Assembly: GCA_032716605.1 (NCBI GenBank)
Contig: CM064512.1
Location: 27,333,273-27,397,272, forward strand
Direction: 5' to 3'
DNA length: 64,000 nt
Source: Paralithodes platypus
Lineage: Eukaryota > Arthropoda > Malacostraca > Decapoda > Lithodidae
Positions 52,953-64,000 of this stretch are shown here, in pieces; position 1 is the stretch's first letter, and each line of letters begins with the position of its first letter. Below the pieces are notes generated by a model. That model worked only from the letters and a program-made list of their open reading frames with translations. It was not told where the DNA came from and searched no databases. A program made the translations under genes and the position numbers.

Positions 52953-53825
52953 TTTTTTTTTTTTTTTTTTTTCTATGTGATTGAGGGAGGCAAAAGGCAT
53001 AACTGCCTATAGCGAGTGCCTCCCCCATAGTTGAAAGAGTGACAGGGCCAAAATCAAGGGACGTTCGAGCCAAAATGCCTGGACACACAGAGTTTGAAGC
53101 AATGTAAGTCATAGGAAGAGGGAACGACTGATTCTGGGAGAGAGTTCCAGAGCTCAGCTGTTGAGTAGAAGAAAGTTTGAGAGTAACGTTTCACTCTTGG
53201 GTTGGAGAGTTGCACAGAGTAGGGGTGGGATTGAGTTGCAAGACGGGTACCACGTGCCCTACGTAAAGGAGGTGGTATGCACTGGGATAGCTCTGAGGAA
53301 CACTGATTATTATAGTAGCGATAGAATAGCGAGAGAGATGCAACATTGCGGCGGAGAGAGAGAGATTGCAGAGAGTTGGTGAGTGGACGGGAGTTAATGA
53401 TACGAAAGGCCTTCCTTTCAACTTTGTCTAGGAGAGCGGTGTGAGAGGAACCTCCCCACACATGTGAACAATACTCAATACAAGGGCGCACTATGCCCCT
53501 GTACAGAGCAAGAAGCTGTGCAGGGGAAAAGAACCCCTAATGCGGTTGAGCACACCCAGCTTCTGGGAGGCTGCCTTAGCAAGACTGGTAATATGGTCCT
53601 TCCAAATGAGAGCAGAAGAAAAAGAGACCAAGAATATTGAGAGAAGATGAAGGGTTGATTTTTGTATTGTTGAAGAATAAGGGATAGTCCGCTGGGAGAT
53701 CCTGACGGGTAGATAGATGGAGAAATTGGGTTTTGGAAGCATTAAAGTTAACAAGGTTTTCTCTGCCCCAATTGGAAATAGTATTTCTATCAGAATTTAA
53801 GAGTTCTATGGCTTCATTACGCTTA
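52953..53825 (-). pseudogene. Family-1 LINE copy, RT C-terminal part and 3' end
   Basis: A poly-A tail (T-run 52953-52972), the 3' hairpin (52986-53023) and the last about 240 codons of ORF2 are nearly identical to 2826-3600, in two frames (53491-53054 and about 53820-53491) because of small deletions near 53537 and 53628. It is 5' truncated at 53825 after the YADD box. Confidence 0.88.
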
Positions 53826-53989
53826 TCTTATGTTTGATTTTTATTGTTATGTATGGCGTACCCTACACATCTCCAGGGAAGCACAACATAACTCTCACCC
53901 AACGTTACAACTGCACACTGCAAAGTAATGTATTGTTATTTTTTCTTCGGGAATCATACAAACTCAATATGATATGTTTCTATTTTGAT

Positions 53990-56420
53990 TTGTTTTTTCT
54001 ATGTGAGTGAGGGAGACAAACGGCAGAACTGCCTGTGATGAGTGCCACCCCCCGAGTTGAAAGAGTGACAGGGCCAAACTAAAGGGACGTTCGAGCCAAA
54101 ATGCCTGGGCACACAGAGTTTGAAGCAATTTAAGTCATAAAATGAGGGAAAGACTGATTCTGGGAGAGAGTTCCAAAGCTCAGCTGTTTAATAGAAGAAA
54201 AATTGAGAATAACTTTTCACTCTTGGGTTGGAGAGTTGCACGAGTAGTGGTGAGATTGTGTTGCAAGACGGGTGCTACATGCTCTTTAAAGAGGGGTTGG
54301 TATACACTAAGAGAGCTCTGAGGAACAATGATAATTGTAATGGCGGTAGAATAGTGATAGAGATGCAACATTGCGACAAAGAGAGAAAGACTGCAGAGAA
54401 TTGGTGAGTGGACGTGAGTTAATGAGACTGAAGGCTTTCTTTTCTACTTTGTCTAGGAGTGCTGTGTGAGAGGATCCTCCCCACATATGTGAACAATACT
54501 TAATACATGGACGTACTGTGCACTTGTACAGAGCAAGAAGCTGCACTGGGGTAAAGACCACCCGGATGGCGGTTGAGCCCACCCAGCTTCTGGGAAGCAG
54601 TTTTAGCAAGACTGGTAATACGATCTTTCCAAGTGAGGTTAGAAGAAAAAGAGACGCCGAGAATATTTAGAGAAGATGAAGGGTTAATTTGTATGTTGTT
54701 GAATAGTAAGTCATAGTTTTCTGGAAGGGGGTGATGAGTAGACAGATGGAGAAAATGAGTTTTGGAAGCATTGAAAGTAACAAGGTTTTCTCTGCCCCAA
54801 TTTGAGATAGTAGTGCGATCGGAAGATAGGTGCGCTATGGCCTCCTTACGTGAGTTTTGGAGTTCCTGCTGTGAATGATGTTGCGAAAGGTTAGTTGAAT
54901 AGTTTAATGGAGAGTCGTCAGCATATGAGTGAATGGGGCTGGAGGTGCAATTGAGAAGGTTGTTAATAATAATAGGAAGAGAATTGGAGAACAGAACCCT
55001 GAAGAACACTTGAGTTGATAGGTTGAGGAAGTGAACGGTGGCCGTCGACAACCGCAGCTATGGAACGGCCGGAAAGGAAATTAGAGACACAGGCACAGAT
55101 GGAGGGATAGAGACCGAAGGAGGGAAGTTTGGAAATGAGGGATTTGTGCCAGACTCTATCGAAGGCCTTCGATAAGTCTGGCGCAATAGAAAAGTCTTAC
55201 CAAAATCCCAAATGGAAGAAGTGATGGTTGTGCCATCAGAGTGGAAAAGGGGAGGGAAAGACGAGGAAGATAAATTGTTAGAGATGTTTTTGGCAAGATA
55301 CCTGAAAGCTTGGGAAGAAAGCTTGGGAAGTTTATTAGTTTTGTGCATTTATCATTGATGAAAGAGTGTTTGCGAATCGAAGGACAGATTTGGCTTGATT
55401 CGGGGCAGAAACATAGGAAGAATGAGATTCTTGAATTTGAATGCATCGGTACCGCTCCTTATTGCGGAACGCAGTAGAACAAGCGTGAGTAAACCAAAAT
55501 TATTTGCAATAGTCTGAGAGAAAGAAAATGGAATGTATGCCTCCATGCCCGATAGGATTACCTCAGTAATGCGTTCAGCACTCTCCGAGGCTGCCCAGCC
55601 ACGGAAGCAAAATTCATTCCATAGGAAATCAAAGAAGTACTGCCGGAGAGCCTCCCAGTCGGCAGCTCCAAAGTGCCACAAGCGCCGCCGGCTGGGAGGA
55701 TTGGGTGGCCGTACTGGAGATATGGGACTTGTGACAGAGATAAGTTTATGGTCGGAGAAGCCCAAAGGAGATAACAGATCGACAGTATAAGAAGAAGGGT
55801 TAAAAGTTAGAAACAAGTAAAGAATGGTAGGCTGATCACCGAGGCGATCCGGGATATGGCTGGGTTGCTGAACCAACTGCTCTAGATCATTTAGGATAGA
55901 AAAGATATAGGCTTGTTCACCAGGTTGTTCAGTAGTGTGAGAGGAGAGCCATTGGGGGTGCTGAACGTTGGAATATCCTAAGATGGAGATTTCTGAGAAA
56001 GGAGAAAGGGATAGAATGTGTTCCACTTTAGAGTTTAGGTAAACAAAGAATTTGGGAAAGTCGGTAGAATTAGGGGAAAGATAGACAGCACAGAAATGTT
56101 TAGTATGAGAATGACATGATAGTTTGAGCCATAAAGTTGAGAATTCAGAGGAGTCGAAATCGGGAACACGAGAACAAGTGAGTTTACTGTGCACGTATGC
56201 AGAGCACCTGCCTTTGGCTTTGAAACTAGGATAGAGAAAGTAGGAGGATACAGAGAAGGGGCTGCTGGCAGTTGCTTCAGACACATGATTTTCAGTGAGG
56301 AAAAGAAGATCAGGTTTGTAGGGGGAGAGATGGTGTTCAACAGAGGGAAAATTAGAGGGAAGGCTGCGAATGTTGCAAAAGTTAGTAGTAAGAGTAACAG
56401 CCTGGTAGATACATCTTTTA
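53990..56420 (-). pseudogene. Family-1 LINE copy with longer endonuclease, heavily frameshifted
   Basis: Contains the hairpin at 54012-54049, RT fragments (54180-54371, 54307-54609, 54500-55051 with HSYADDSPL, 55058-55348) and an endonuclease frame 56284-55352. The last extends beyond what copy 1 keeps: [36 protein letters not shown] (the D of GDFN replaced) and [10 protein letters not shown]. Upstream, [18 protein letters not shown] marks the endonuclease N-terminus (about 56395-56342). About 300 bases between RT motifs are missing near 55200. Inactive. Confidence 0.85.
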
Positions 56421-56601
56421 ACATTAATTTCAAATTATAACTTCGTTGTCTAAATTTCCCTGTTGCTATGTATACAGTGATTTGAAGAAGAGTTATCAAT
56501 ATGGCGGCTAGTGTGAAACAGTTGTGATAATTTTCCCTTTACAGTAGCCTCTCCTTCACCCCAATCTTGTAGTAAATATGTGGTCAACCCTCCACATCCC
56601 T

Positions 56602-56849
56602 AATTGACCAATTTCCAGTTTGAGGCTATAAGGAAGTTCACGCTGCAATCATCGTATTTTAGCCAATATGCGGGATACAATGCGTGTTTTTTTTTCTCAT
56701 TTATTTACACTTTTTATTTACGAACATTCGATAGACCAAGTTGCAATTTTGCTTCACTCATTTCAAACCCATATGTTTTGTATTTTTGCTCAATATCAAT
56801 TAATACAAGTTGATTTTTTATAATGCTCGAAAATTGCAAGTGGTAAATT
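56602..56849. mobile_element. MITE C copy (248 bp)
   Basis: The left terminus aattgaccaatttccagttt continues gaggctataaggaag. The right terminus, reverse complemented, reads aatttaccacttgcaatttt then cgagcattata. It matches the termini at 20942-21168. The interior is AT-rich and non-coding. Confidence 0.6.
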
Positions 56850-56859
56850 ATATTTTCTC

Positions 56860-57340
56860 TGTTGTGCCATAGCGCCTTCAAAAATAGCACCTCTATCTAA
56901 CTAAACTTTACTACTGCAGTTTTCTAAATAATCCATCAGTTAGTTATAAAATCCTTCAGCAATATCATGAAGCTTGAGGAGAATCCGTCATGTTGTGAAG
57001 GTGAAACTAGTGTCTAACATGACTAGGCTACATCTGCCAACAAAAGAATCTGGTACAGGCTGTAGAGTCATCATTATATTTGTTTGTGAAAGAAGGAGAC
57101 AACATAGATGGGGTTAAAATGTTTGAACACTCGAAGGGTTATTGGGGAAAGTATAGGGACTCTAAGTTTTAAATGAGCTCAGTGAGGATTGTAGCCAGGT
57201 AGATATTATAACTATGCTAGGGGTTGTCTTTCTTTTGTTCTGCTACTGGTTTGTAGAGTACGGCTGGGTTGATGGGGTGATACCATTGGTGTTGGGTGAT
57301 TTTGGGGTTGTAGGGTTGGCCAGGTTGTGAGGCGGGTAAG
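56860..57340. other. Non-coding stretch, possible diverged LINE tail
   Basis: gtttgtgaaagaaggagacaac near 57078 weakly resembles the family-1 3' end, but the hairpin partner is missing. No gene. Confidence 0.4.
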
Positions 57341-57342
57341 GG

Positions 57343-57412
57343 GAGATGTGGTGGAATAGTCTTGCCACTGGACTGGTAATCCAATGGTCCCGGGTTCGAA
57401 TCCCGATATATC
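57343..57412 (+). repeat. tRNA-Thr(GGT)-like SINE head
   Basis: The 70 bases fold as a degenerate tRNA. The acceptor arm gagatgt/atatatc pairs 6 of 7; the D-arm starts tggaatag. The anticodon loop ctGGTaa (57373-57379) sits on a 4-bp stem, and the T-arm is cggg-ttcgaat-cccg (57391-57405), a good B-box. Mismatches in the stems argue against a working tRNA. Downstream sequence to about 57540 may be the SINE body. No tail or second copy was found in this window. Confidence 0.5.
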
Positions 57413-57564
57413 AATGGGAAAATAATATTTGGATGGAATTTGTGCTGCACCTAGTATCAGTGCATTACCACAAAGCCCACCGAAACACTAAAAAATACCC
57501 TCATTGTTCTCTGAATAAATAGCACTGTATGAATATTCCCATATTCAAAATATGCTATAGGGGA

Positions 57565-57735
57565 GTCTAGGGGATGAGACAGTGAAGCACGAAGGTGAAG
57601 CTGCTTCAAGCCGTGAGTGGAGCTCTAAGTGTTTCACATGTCTCACTCCCTAGACAAGACCTCACAGGCTTCACCGTGTTCAGCGTTTGGATATACAGGT
57701 TCTCAGCCTATGCCCAAGAGGGAGTAGTTGATATA
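57565..57735 (+). repeat. Fragment of TIR element D interior
   Basis: gatgagacagtgaagcac, cttcacatgtctcactccct, agacaagacctc.c.ggcttcac and ctcagcctatgccc follow the same order as 27905-28120. The long terminal arms of the 27-kb element are not present. Confidence 0.7.
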
Positions 57736-57996
57736 TATAGACAAAAAGACTGGCATGTTGTAAGTACTGTGAAATCAAACCAAATAATTATCTTATCACT
57801 CCTACTACATAAACTACTTACTCATCGGTTATTACAAACAACTATGTGTATCATGGTCTGTACGAAACATCTGTTTAGATATAAATTATTATTTCTGCAA
57901 CTATTAGATTGAGTTATATATTATCTAAAGATCCTGTATGGCTCATAGGGTTATTTGATTCCAGGAAGGCTGTAACAAGCTTTCCAACAAGCTATT

Positions 57997-58369
57997 TGAA
58001 ATGTCGGGTTGGTATTTCAACTCGACTGGTTATAATCTCTATTACAATCTTTTAATAATATATCTTGAGATAGAATATGCTCGTCAGGGTCGCATCTAGC
58101 TTTATATATCTTGCACCAACTCTTTATCCCAAGGCAACATTCACACAATAAGAACACAGTATTACTTCACACTTTAGTTTATTCAATTTGCATAAAGTAT
58201 GGTATATAGTATATTGTACTGTCATATAGGGCAGACAATAAAGGTACTCAAGTGACGCATCAAATATAGAATGGTCTATAATGATATTTTGATTATAATT
58301 AGTCATGTTACAGTTACACACATTATAGATAATATAAATATGCAGGAATAATAGTGTTACACATGTACA
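57997..58369 (-). repeat. LTR (left copy, 373 bp; 3' LTR if paired)
   Basis: Starts tgaaatgtcgggttgg and ends catgtaca (TG...CA). It differs from 62430-62802 at about 13 positions with no indel, so about 96.5% identity by eye. It is the 3' LTR if the element reads on the minus strand. Confidence 0.85.
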
Positions 58370-61170
58370 TTTGTGGACAGATGAAACAGATACAGATAAG
58401 TCGCTCAATAGGGGCAGCACAATTAGTGTCCATAAATTATCTGGTAACAGTGATGTTGTGGGGGTAGGGGGTGAAGGTTTGGGGTGGAGGGAGGGGGGGG
58501 AGTGGAAGAGGGAAACCAGCGCAGCGGCGAGGTGGGGGTGGAGGCAATTGGGTGACCAAATACGTTACTGTGAAAACATAATTTATGTGTTTTGAACATA
58601 ATATGGGATTATTATTGAAAACTATTGGTTTGCTGTTATTAATGTAACATATAATACTGACAAAGTGAAACAGAGACACCCTTCAATAAAAAAAACAGTG
58701 TGTTTCTAACTCTAGAATCATAAGTGGGGAGGGGGGGAGGGTATTATTATTAGTATTATTATTATAATAAAAAGGACTAGCACCAAGCCCATACAGACTG
58801 TGTGGCACTAAAACTCATGATTACAACAGCAGAGGCGCGCCGGTAAGCTAGGCGATTTCAAGAAAGTTACGAGGCTTTAGGAAAAACGTTAAATGAGAGA
58901 TAGCTCGAGACAGAAATTGCATAGGACGGTCAAGAGACAAAGTGGGGGGGGGGGGGTGACAAACGATAGAGGGCAACCTAGCAGCAGTATAGGATAGCGG
59001 TAGGTGATGGTGGATTACAAAGAAACTGGTGATTGAATTGTAAATTAATATATGGAAAACAATGCATTTATTTATACTTTGTAAAGGCATAACAAATATA
59101 TAATTTGTGTAGCATCTCACCTGCGATTGTGATAGTAATATAAGGTGTTCGTATGCATTAACATAATATTCAGCTATGAAAAACAAAATACTTTAGAGCC
59201 TCGTAATACCATAAGCCTTGATAAGATTACGTAGTGCTGTGTGTAGCTTGATAACCGCGCTATAGGGTGGCAACTTACTCTTACTCTCTCTCTCTCTCTC
59301 TCTCTCAGAACATAAGCATAATAGGTTTGTCGGTTGTATATATAATTTACTTTGAAAATATATACCTGTATATATTACATATATTACAGTATATGAAGCA
59401 AGCTTTATCTCAATATTTATCTTTGTTATATTAAGTGTATGTTTTAGTCTGCAGTTTTACCTTATAAAAAACTGGGTCGACCGTGATTATATTTTACACC
59501 CTACACTTTTTGTATTGCTGTGTAGTTCTATGATTTAGTAAAAACACATATGCTACCACATTCTTTTTATACATAATTGTATTACCGGTATCTAATAACT
59601 AAAACATGAACATGCTTTCATTTCAGTTTCGCTCTACAGGTTTTGTGTGAGTCAAGTATTTAGTCAGATTAATTAAGATTACCCTCTTTATTGGTAAAAG
59701 TCTTTACTAAGCAATTGTAAAGACGGTTCGTTACTAAACATATTAAAGAAATCAAGGGACCTTATATTATTGAATGGCAATATTTGTCAAGATTTATTTC
59801 TGTGTATCTTAAAGTCATATTTAATTAAGAAATGCTATGTTATGTCCTATATATTGCAAGCCCCATACATGAAATATATTTATATTTATTCCATACCATG
59901 TGTAGTTTTGTACAACAATTATGATAACAATAATAACGGAAAGGCAGCAACTCCTCCGTTTCAATCATCTTTGAGATACTCACCTAGTTATTAAGCTTTA
60001 TGTTATTAACAATCTAGTGTTAAAAATGATCCATAACCACATATATGAACATGAACCCTGTGTTTAAAAACGAGGTTAAATGTTTAAGGAGGACGGATAA
60101 TATGTTGCTCCCGTTTCTCTTTTGCGCCTTTCCTCTCCCACTGGTGTGTATGTTAAATTTAATATATCAAGCTGTAAGTATCAGTCTACATATACTTATG
60201 TGTGTATACAAATACTTATTACTTTCAGTATTCTACTGTACTTCTCACTTCTCAACTTGTTCTTCCTCTGTCCAATTGTCTTTCTTTCCTACTTTACTCC
60301 AGCCATCTGGTCTGGTATTATTTTTGGCTTATACATGCACCATATCTCTCCTTGTGCATCGGTTCATCTTTTTCTAGATTGTTAGTAGCATATCTCAAAC
60401 CTCTGAAGTCTACTTTTACCTATATTATGTCATCATATAATATATTTTCCATATTATCTTAAATACACCTTTAAATCATTAAGCAGTACAATGCATTATT
60501 GTCGTTTTACTAGTTTAATATTCCATGCATCTTTGCTCATCATAATTATTTCCAATCCTATTAGGTATTTCATTTTATTCCCAACCCTTTCTTAATACGA
60601 GTATGGTTGTTCGCTCGAATTTCACGATCATTATAGGAGATTCCTGAGCTTTGGAATGGTCTTTAACTATTAAATCGGAAATTACTATACATTTCTCCTC
60701 CAACTACAAAACGTACCGCCTAAAATTAATGTACTCATTTACTATATGCCACAATAAGTGAAGAAGCACATCCTTATATCTCTGCAGCACTAAACAACTG
60801 TATACAGCTTGGAACCTGCAGCAAGGAATGGCCCCTAATCTCAATTAACGCTTTCTCTTCTGATGCCGTCAAAACTTAACACAAAATAACTGGAACGCAT
60901 CATGGTATGCAGAAAAGGTTCTGCATAATCGTGTTTTTATTTGAGATACAGCTTACACCACCCATGTATCATTTGAGATACAGCTTACACCACCCATGTA
61001 TCATTATAGTTGAGCATATCTACCAAAAGGTTTGGCCAATAAAAATAACTTGCTTTTCAATTTGTGTATATTATTTTATGAAAAGGTCTTTTGCGCCTCT
61101 ATACCGAAACATTGAGGATTGTATTGACACATTATATTTACATGGTTGTTTTTCTTGAACAGGTGAATTG
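58370..61170. other. Interior of LTR pair without recognisable coding sequence
   Basis: AT-rich with G-runs near 58460-58530 and 58940, (ATT)n at 58743-58765 and (CT)n at 59280-59306. A perfect 32-bp tandem duplication lies at 60939-60970 and 60971-61002 (atttgagatacagcttacac..). Frames of up to 110 codons have no known domain. Confidence 0.6.
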
Positions 61171-61178
61171 CTATGCGA

Positions 61179-61481
61179 CTAATTATTAGGCATCCTTTGT
61201 TTCCTGGATTCTGCTTTATTTATAGATACATTTAAGTATTTGTTATTATTTATTAACATTTTTTGTTTTAAATTCACATCGCCACAAATAGTGCCCAAAG
61301 CTTTCTTGTGTTGTTTGAAGAAAGGAGCGAAAAGGCATGATCGGGATGCTCCCGCGTCGATCAGTAGGCGGACCGTCACCCGATTAAGAGTAAGCTTCTT
61401 GTAGATGGGCAGTTTGTCTGAGTCTGCCTCCTCGTGAGCCCCCGCCATTTTTACAGTGATTTGTGTACGGGGGCCTCCCAA
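61179..61481 (-). pseudogene. Retropepsin-like aspartic protease fragment
   Basis: The segment LNRVTVRLLIDAGASRSCLF carries the protease signature D-A-G-A-S, where most retroelements have D-T/S-G. It lies downstream of gag in a different frame, with no zinc knuckle recognised between them. The frame ends at 61179 with no RT after it, so the polyprotein is cut off here. Confidence 0.7.
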
Positions 61482-61680
61482 AAATCCAGATCTTGTTGGG
61501 TCTCAATTTCTGGCTCGAAGTCCTCTCTCTGGTCTTTTTCAGGGCCTTCTTCAAATCCGGCCGTGCCATCTTTTGTGATGGTGGCGATCCGCCTTGGCTT
61601 GATCCAGGGGATCTGGGCCCACCACCTGGGTGACCTGGTCCTTTTCTTCGTCAGCTCGGCGAAAGATTTCCGCAATGACG

Positions 61681-62348
61681 TCAACAAACATCGACTATTG
61701 CAGGGTCTCCAGCGGCTGGGCGAATCCTGGTCCATTCCTCGGCCTTATCACTGGCTCGGGGGGCCATAGGGCTAGGGACAGGTACGGTGGACGGGTGTGT
61801 GGTGACCTTTTGTATGGCGGCTACCATGTCTTGACCTCGGGATTGCCTCAAGGTCACAATCCGTCTTACAACCGGCATGTCCGTATCATAATTGGTTGGT
61901 TCCACAATGGTGAAATGGTCCGCCACCGCCAAAGGTAGATTCCTCAGCAAAGCCCAGAAAATAATCCTCTTTCTTTGGGCGGGGGTTTCCTCTGTGAACG
62001 CGGTGACAGCGAGCTGCGTCAACTCACTGATCGTGTCGTCCAAATTCCAATTATATTTAACTTGGAGAAAATGCCTGTCCGAGATTATTTGGCCTAGGAC
62101 AGGGTTAATGGCGGCCTTTACATAAATCTCAAATGGTGCCCAGGTTAAACCAGGCATTTGTTCCCGCACATGCCCCGATACCTTCCCTGCATATTAACCT
62201 AGTTTAACTATGACTTAGTAAATCTTGGAAGCGTCTTGGTCCTGGAACATCAGATCCAGGACGGGTTTGACCATTTGCATGTACAGTATGTTCCTATGTA
62301 ATTTTCTTCGGGCTTGAATGCCGGGATATCGAGTGACTTAGTTGCCAT
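61681..62348 (-). pseudogene. LTR retrotransposon gag, frameshifted
   Basis: ATG at 62348 begins MATKSLDIPAFKPEENYIGT, followed soon by a frameshift and stops near 62200. The remaining gag is open from 62169: WAPFEIYVKAAINPVLGQII, NWNLDDTISELTQLAVTAFT, and a conserved-looking QRKRIIFWALLRNLPLAVAD block, as in capsid regions. It ends at a stop at 61681. A Trp-rich basic linker in another frame leads to the protease. Confidence 0.65.
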
Positions 62349-62412
62349 GGTGATTGGGTAAGTTGAGAGTGCAAATATGAAACAAATTAAGCAAGCTGAT
62401 GTGCCGTATCGA

Positions 62413-62428
62413 GACACCGCTGCCACCA
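62413..62428 (-). other. Putative tRNA primer-binding site
   Basis: Read on the minus strand, TGGTGGCAGCGGTGTC starts one base after the LTR terminus ..ACATTTCA. Primer-binding sites normally begin TGG at this place. The tRNA was not identified. Confidence 0.55.
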
Positions 62429-62429
62429 G

Positions 62430-62802
62430 TGAAATGTCGGGTTGGTATTTCAACTCAACTGGTTATAATCTTTATTACAATCTTTTAACAAGATATCTAG
62501 AGATAGAATATGCTCGACAGGGTCGCATCTAGCTTTATATATCTTGCACCAACTCTTTATCCCAAGGCAACATTCAAACAATAAGAACACAGTATTACGT
62601 CACACATTAGTTTATCCAATTTGCATAAAGTATGGTATATAGTATATTGTTCTGTCATATAGGGCAGACAATAAAGGTACTCAAGTGACGCATCAAATAT
62701 AGAATGGTCTATAATGATATTTTGATGATAATTAGTCATGTTACAGTTACACACATTATAGATAATATAAATATGCAGGAAAAATAGTGTTACACATGTA
62801 CA
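62430..62802 (-). repeat. LTR (right copy, 373 bp; 5' LTR)
   Basis: The partner of 57997-58369, in the same orientation. It is directly followed, on the minus strand, by the putative primer-binding site and gag. Confidence 0.88.
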
Positions 62803-64000
62803 TAGGAAATCAAATCAAATGATAACGCGTATGTGAGTATAACGTCTAACGTGAAGACTTCTGGTATGAGGCGAATTGACTTGACTTTACGTTCACGAGC
62901 GTGGGGCAGTGAGCGCTTATCAAGGGGATTAAGAAAGGGTCACACAGGTAAGATAAATATAAGGTAGTGCATTTGACCATAGGTCAGAGTGACTGCTTTG
63001 GTATGAATTTATAATTCGAAATAGTGCGACTATAAGACACTGGTGAATAGTAAATATATGCTAAGGAGCTTATCCACAGGGTGGTTTAGGTTGAAATTTA
63101 CTTATATAAGCGGTTTCTGTGAAAGATTCGACACACGGCTACGAAAAATAGATTTACACCGGGTAAGAGATCGATACACACTGGTATAGAATTAAAATTC
63201 AAATTTAGATCAACGAATCGCTATAACGGGTTTTTGAATGAATGCAAGTTCATTTAAAATGAGGACAAGACACTCAATTAAAATGAGACTGGATAATCAC
63301 AGTAAATTTGAATTTGGAAAAACTCATAATATAAAAGGGCGTACGCAACGAAGTTATACTAAGTTGAAATACTACGATAATAGTATTAAAGGAAATTTTA
63401 TTATATTAACAAATCCCTATCTGGCAATACGTGGATCAAAGATATGGCGTATGCGAATTACATGAACATAATTATGATGTAATTAAATAATTACTATAAA
63501 AATAGTAAGATCGAAATGGTAATGGTCTCTACGATAATAAGGAGACACGAAAAATAAACAACTTGAACGAGAGTTACTATAAATGTGTGAACAAAATTAT
63601 TAATTACCCACATGCGTAGATCAGATTAATTCACAAGCACTGGTATAAACTAGATAGCTCGAATAATAGAATTAAGGTTTTAACTCAACGGAAGGGTTCG
63701 GACTTTTCGGCAAGGAAAGATAGATAGATTAAAATTTGGGCATAGGTCCTAGGTAAATGGTAGTAAATTAGAGAATATCTTCACCGTATATGTTTACACT
63801 TCATCTTGGATACACAAGATAATAAATAACATATATAGGTGACATCTGAGAGTATTCCGTCGTGAGTCTGGATCGAGAGGAGTGTATATAACGGATGTAC
63901 AATCTACAAGGAATAACAATACTTCAGAAAGATACTGCAAAGGGGTATGCGTAGCAATATCTAGTGCGATGAAATCACTTGCACAGATCAAGATTTATGG
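62803..64000. other. Non-coding stretch to window end
   Basis: AT-rich, with no gene or repeat recognised within this window. Style resembles 6-7.6 kb, but no clear alignment was found by eye. Confidence 0.5.

Larger units (their letters stand above)
57997..62802 (-). mobile_element. LTR retrotransposon remnant without pol
   Basis: Two same-length, same-orientation LTRs enclose minus-strand gag (62348-61681) and an aspartic protease (61481-61179). A primer-binding-site-like TGGTGGCAGCGGTGTC (62428-62413) begins one base inside the right LTR. The remaining 2.8 kb to the left LTR has no RT, RNase H or integrase signal. No matching target duplication was seen, so the left LTR may be a separate solo LTR. 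The protease and the PBS position suggest a Ty3/gypsy-like element; with pol missing this is uncertain. Confidence 0.75.

Noticed and set aside
57343..57412. Functional tRNA-Thr gene
   Set aside because: Mismatches in the acceptor and anticodon stems and a poor D-arm; a SINE head is more likely.
1..64000. A host operon, defence system or other multi-gene cellular system
   Set aside because: All recognisable coding blocks are transposable-element proteins; no set of neighbouring host genes is visible.

Overview
The window is eukaryotic repeat-rich DNA. It has no operons, no bacterial-style gene density and no host protein-coding gene that I can recognise. Nearly every convincing coding stretch belongs to a transposable element: four non-LTR retrotransposon (LINE) groups, a piggyBac-type DNA transposon with several small TTAA-flanked elements, an LTR retrotransposon lacking pol, and short leader/ORF-start fragments that may be Penelope-like. 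Long (TA)n, (GA)n, (AAT)n and G-run microsatellites fill the spaces. The style of the LINEs and the microsatellite load suggest an arthropod, probably a decapod crustacean; that is inference.

Layout. 1-2.2 kb: no gene. 2.2-5.9 kb: a minus-strand promoter/leader/ORF start (5.57-5.89 kb) is interrupted by a TTAA-flanked MITE (2373-5566), itself split by a 5'-truncated family-1 LINE. 5.9-21.2 kb: mostly AT-rich non-coding DNA with small repeats, a palindrome cluster (16.56-16.67 kb), LINE relics and short MITEs. 21.2-26.25 kb: an RTE-like LINE fragment split by a piggyBac element (21978-26066) with one uninterrupted transposase gene. 27.35-28.27 kb: an element with about 120-bp inverted arms. 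29.1-34.7 kb: LINE fragments, two inverted leader/ORF-start copies around a promoter, and locally duplicated segments. 35.6-40.76 kb: an I-superfamily LINE (endonuclease, RT, RNase H) carrying the same MITE, which carries a second TTAA element, giving three levels of nesting. 41.5-42.4 kb: a truncated retro-insert between 16-bp target duplications. 44.2-44.8 kb: a possible TTAA element with a 28-bp perfect palindrome. 44.85-52.95 kb: a second RTE-like LINE split by an apparently full-length CR1-type LINE (45847-51740) with two uninterrupted ORFs and a tandem-repeat 5' region. 52.95-56.42 kb: two more family-1 LINE copies. 57.3 kb: a tRNA-Thr-like SINE head. 57997-62802: two 373-bp LTRs with gag and protease remnants. 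The remainder to 64 kb is non-coding.

The sequence allows the nests to be ordered in time. TTAA elements landed inside LINEs and leader fragments, LINEs landed inside MITEs, and the CR1 element landed inside an RTE-like element. The CR1 element looks the most intact. The piggyBac transposase is open throughout, but the first catalytic position reads Glu where the family has Asp. Its terminal repeats resemble those of the MITE family, so it or a relative is a plausible driver of those MITEs.
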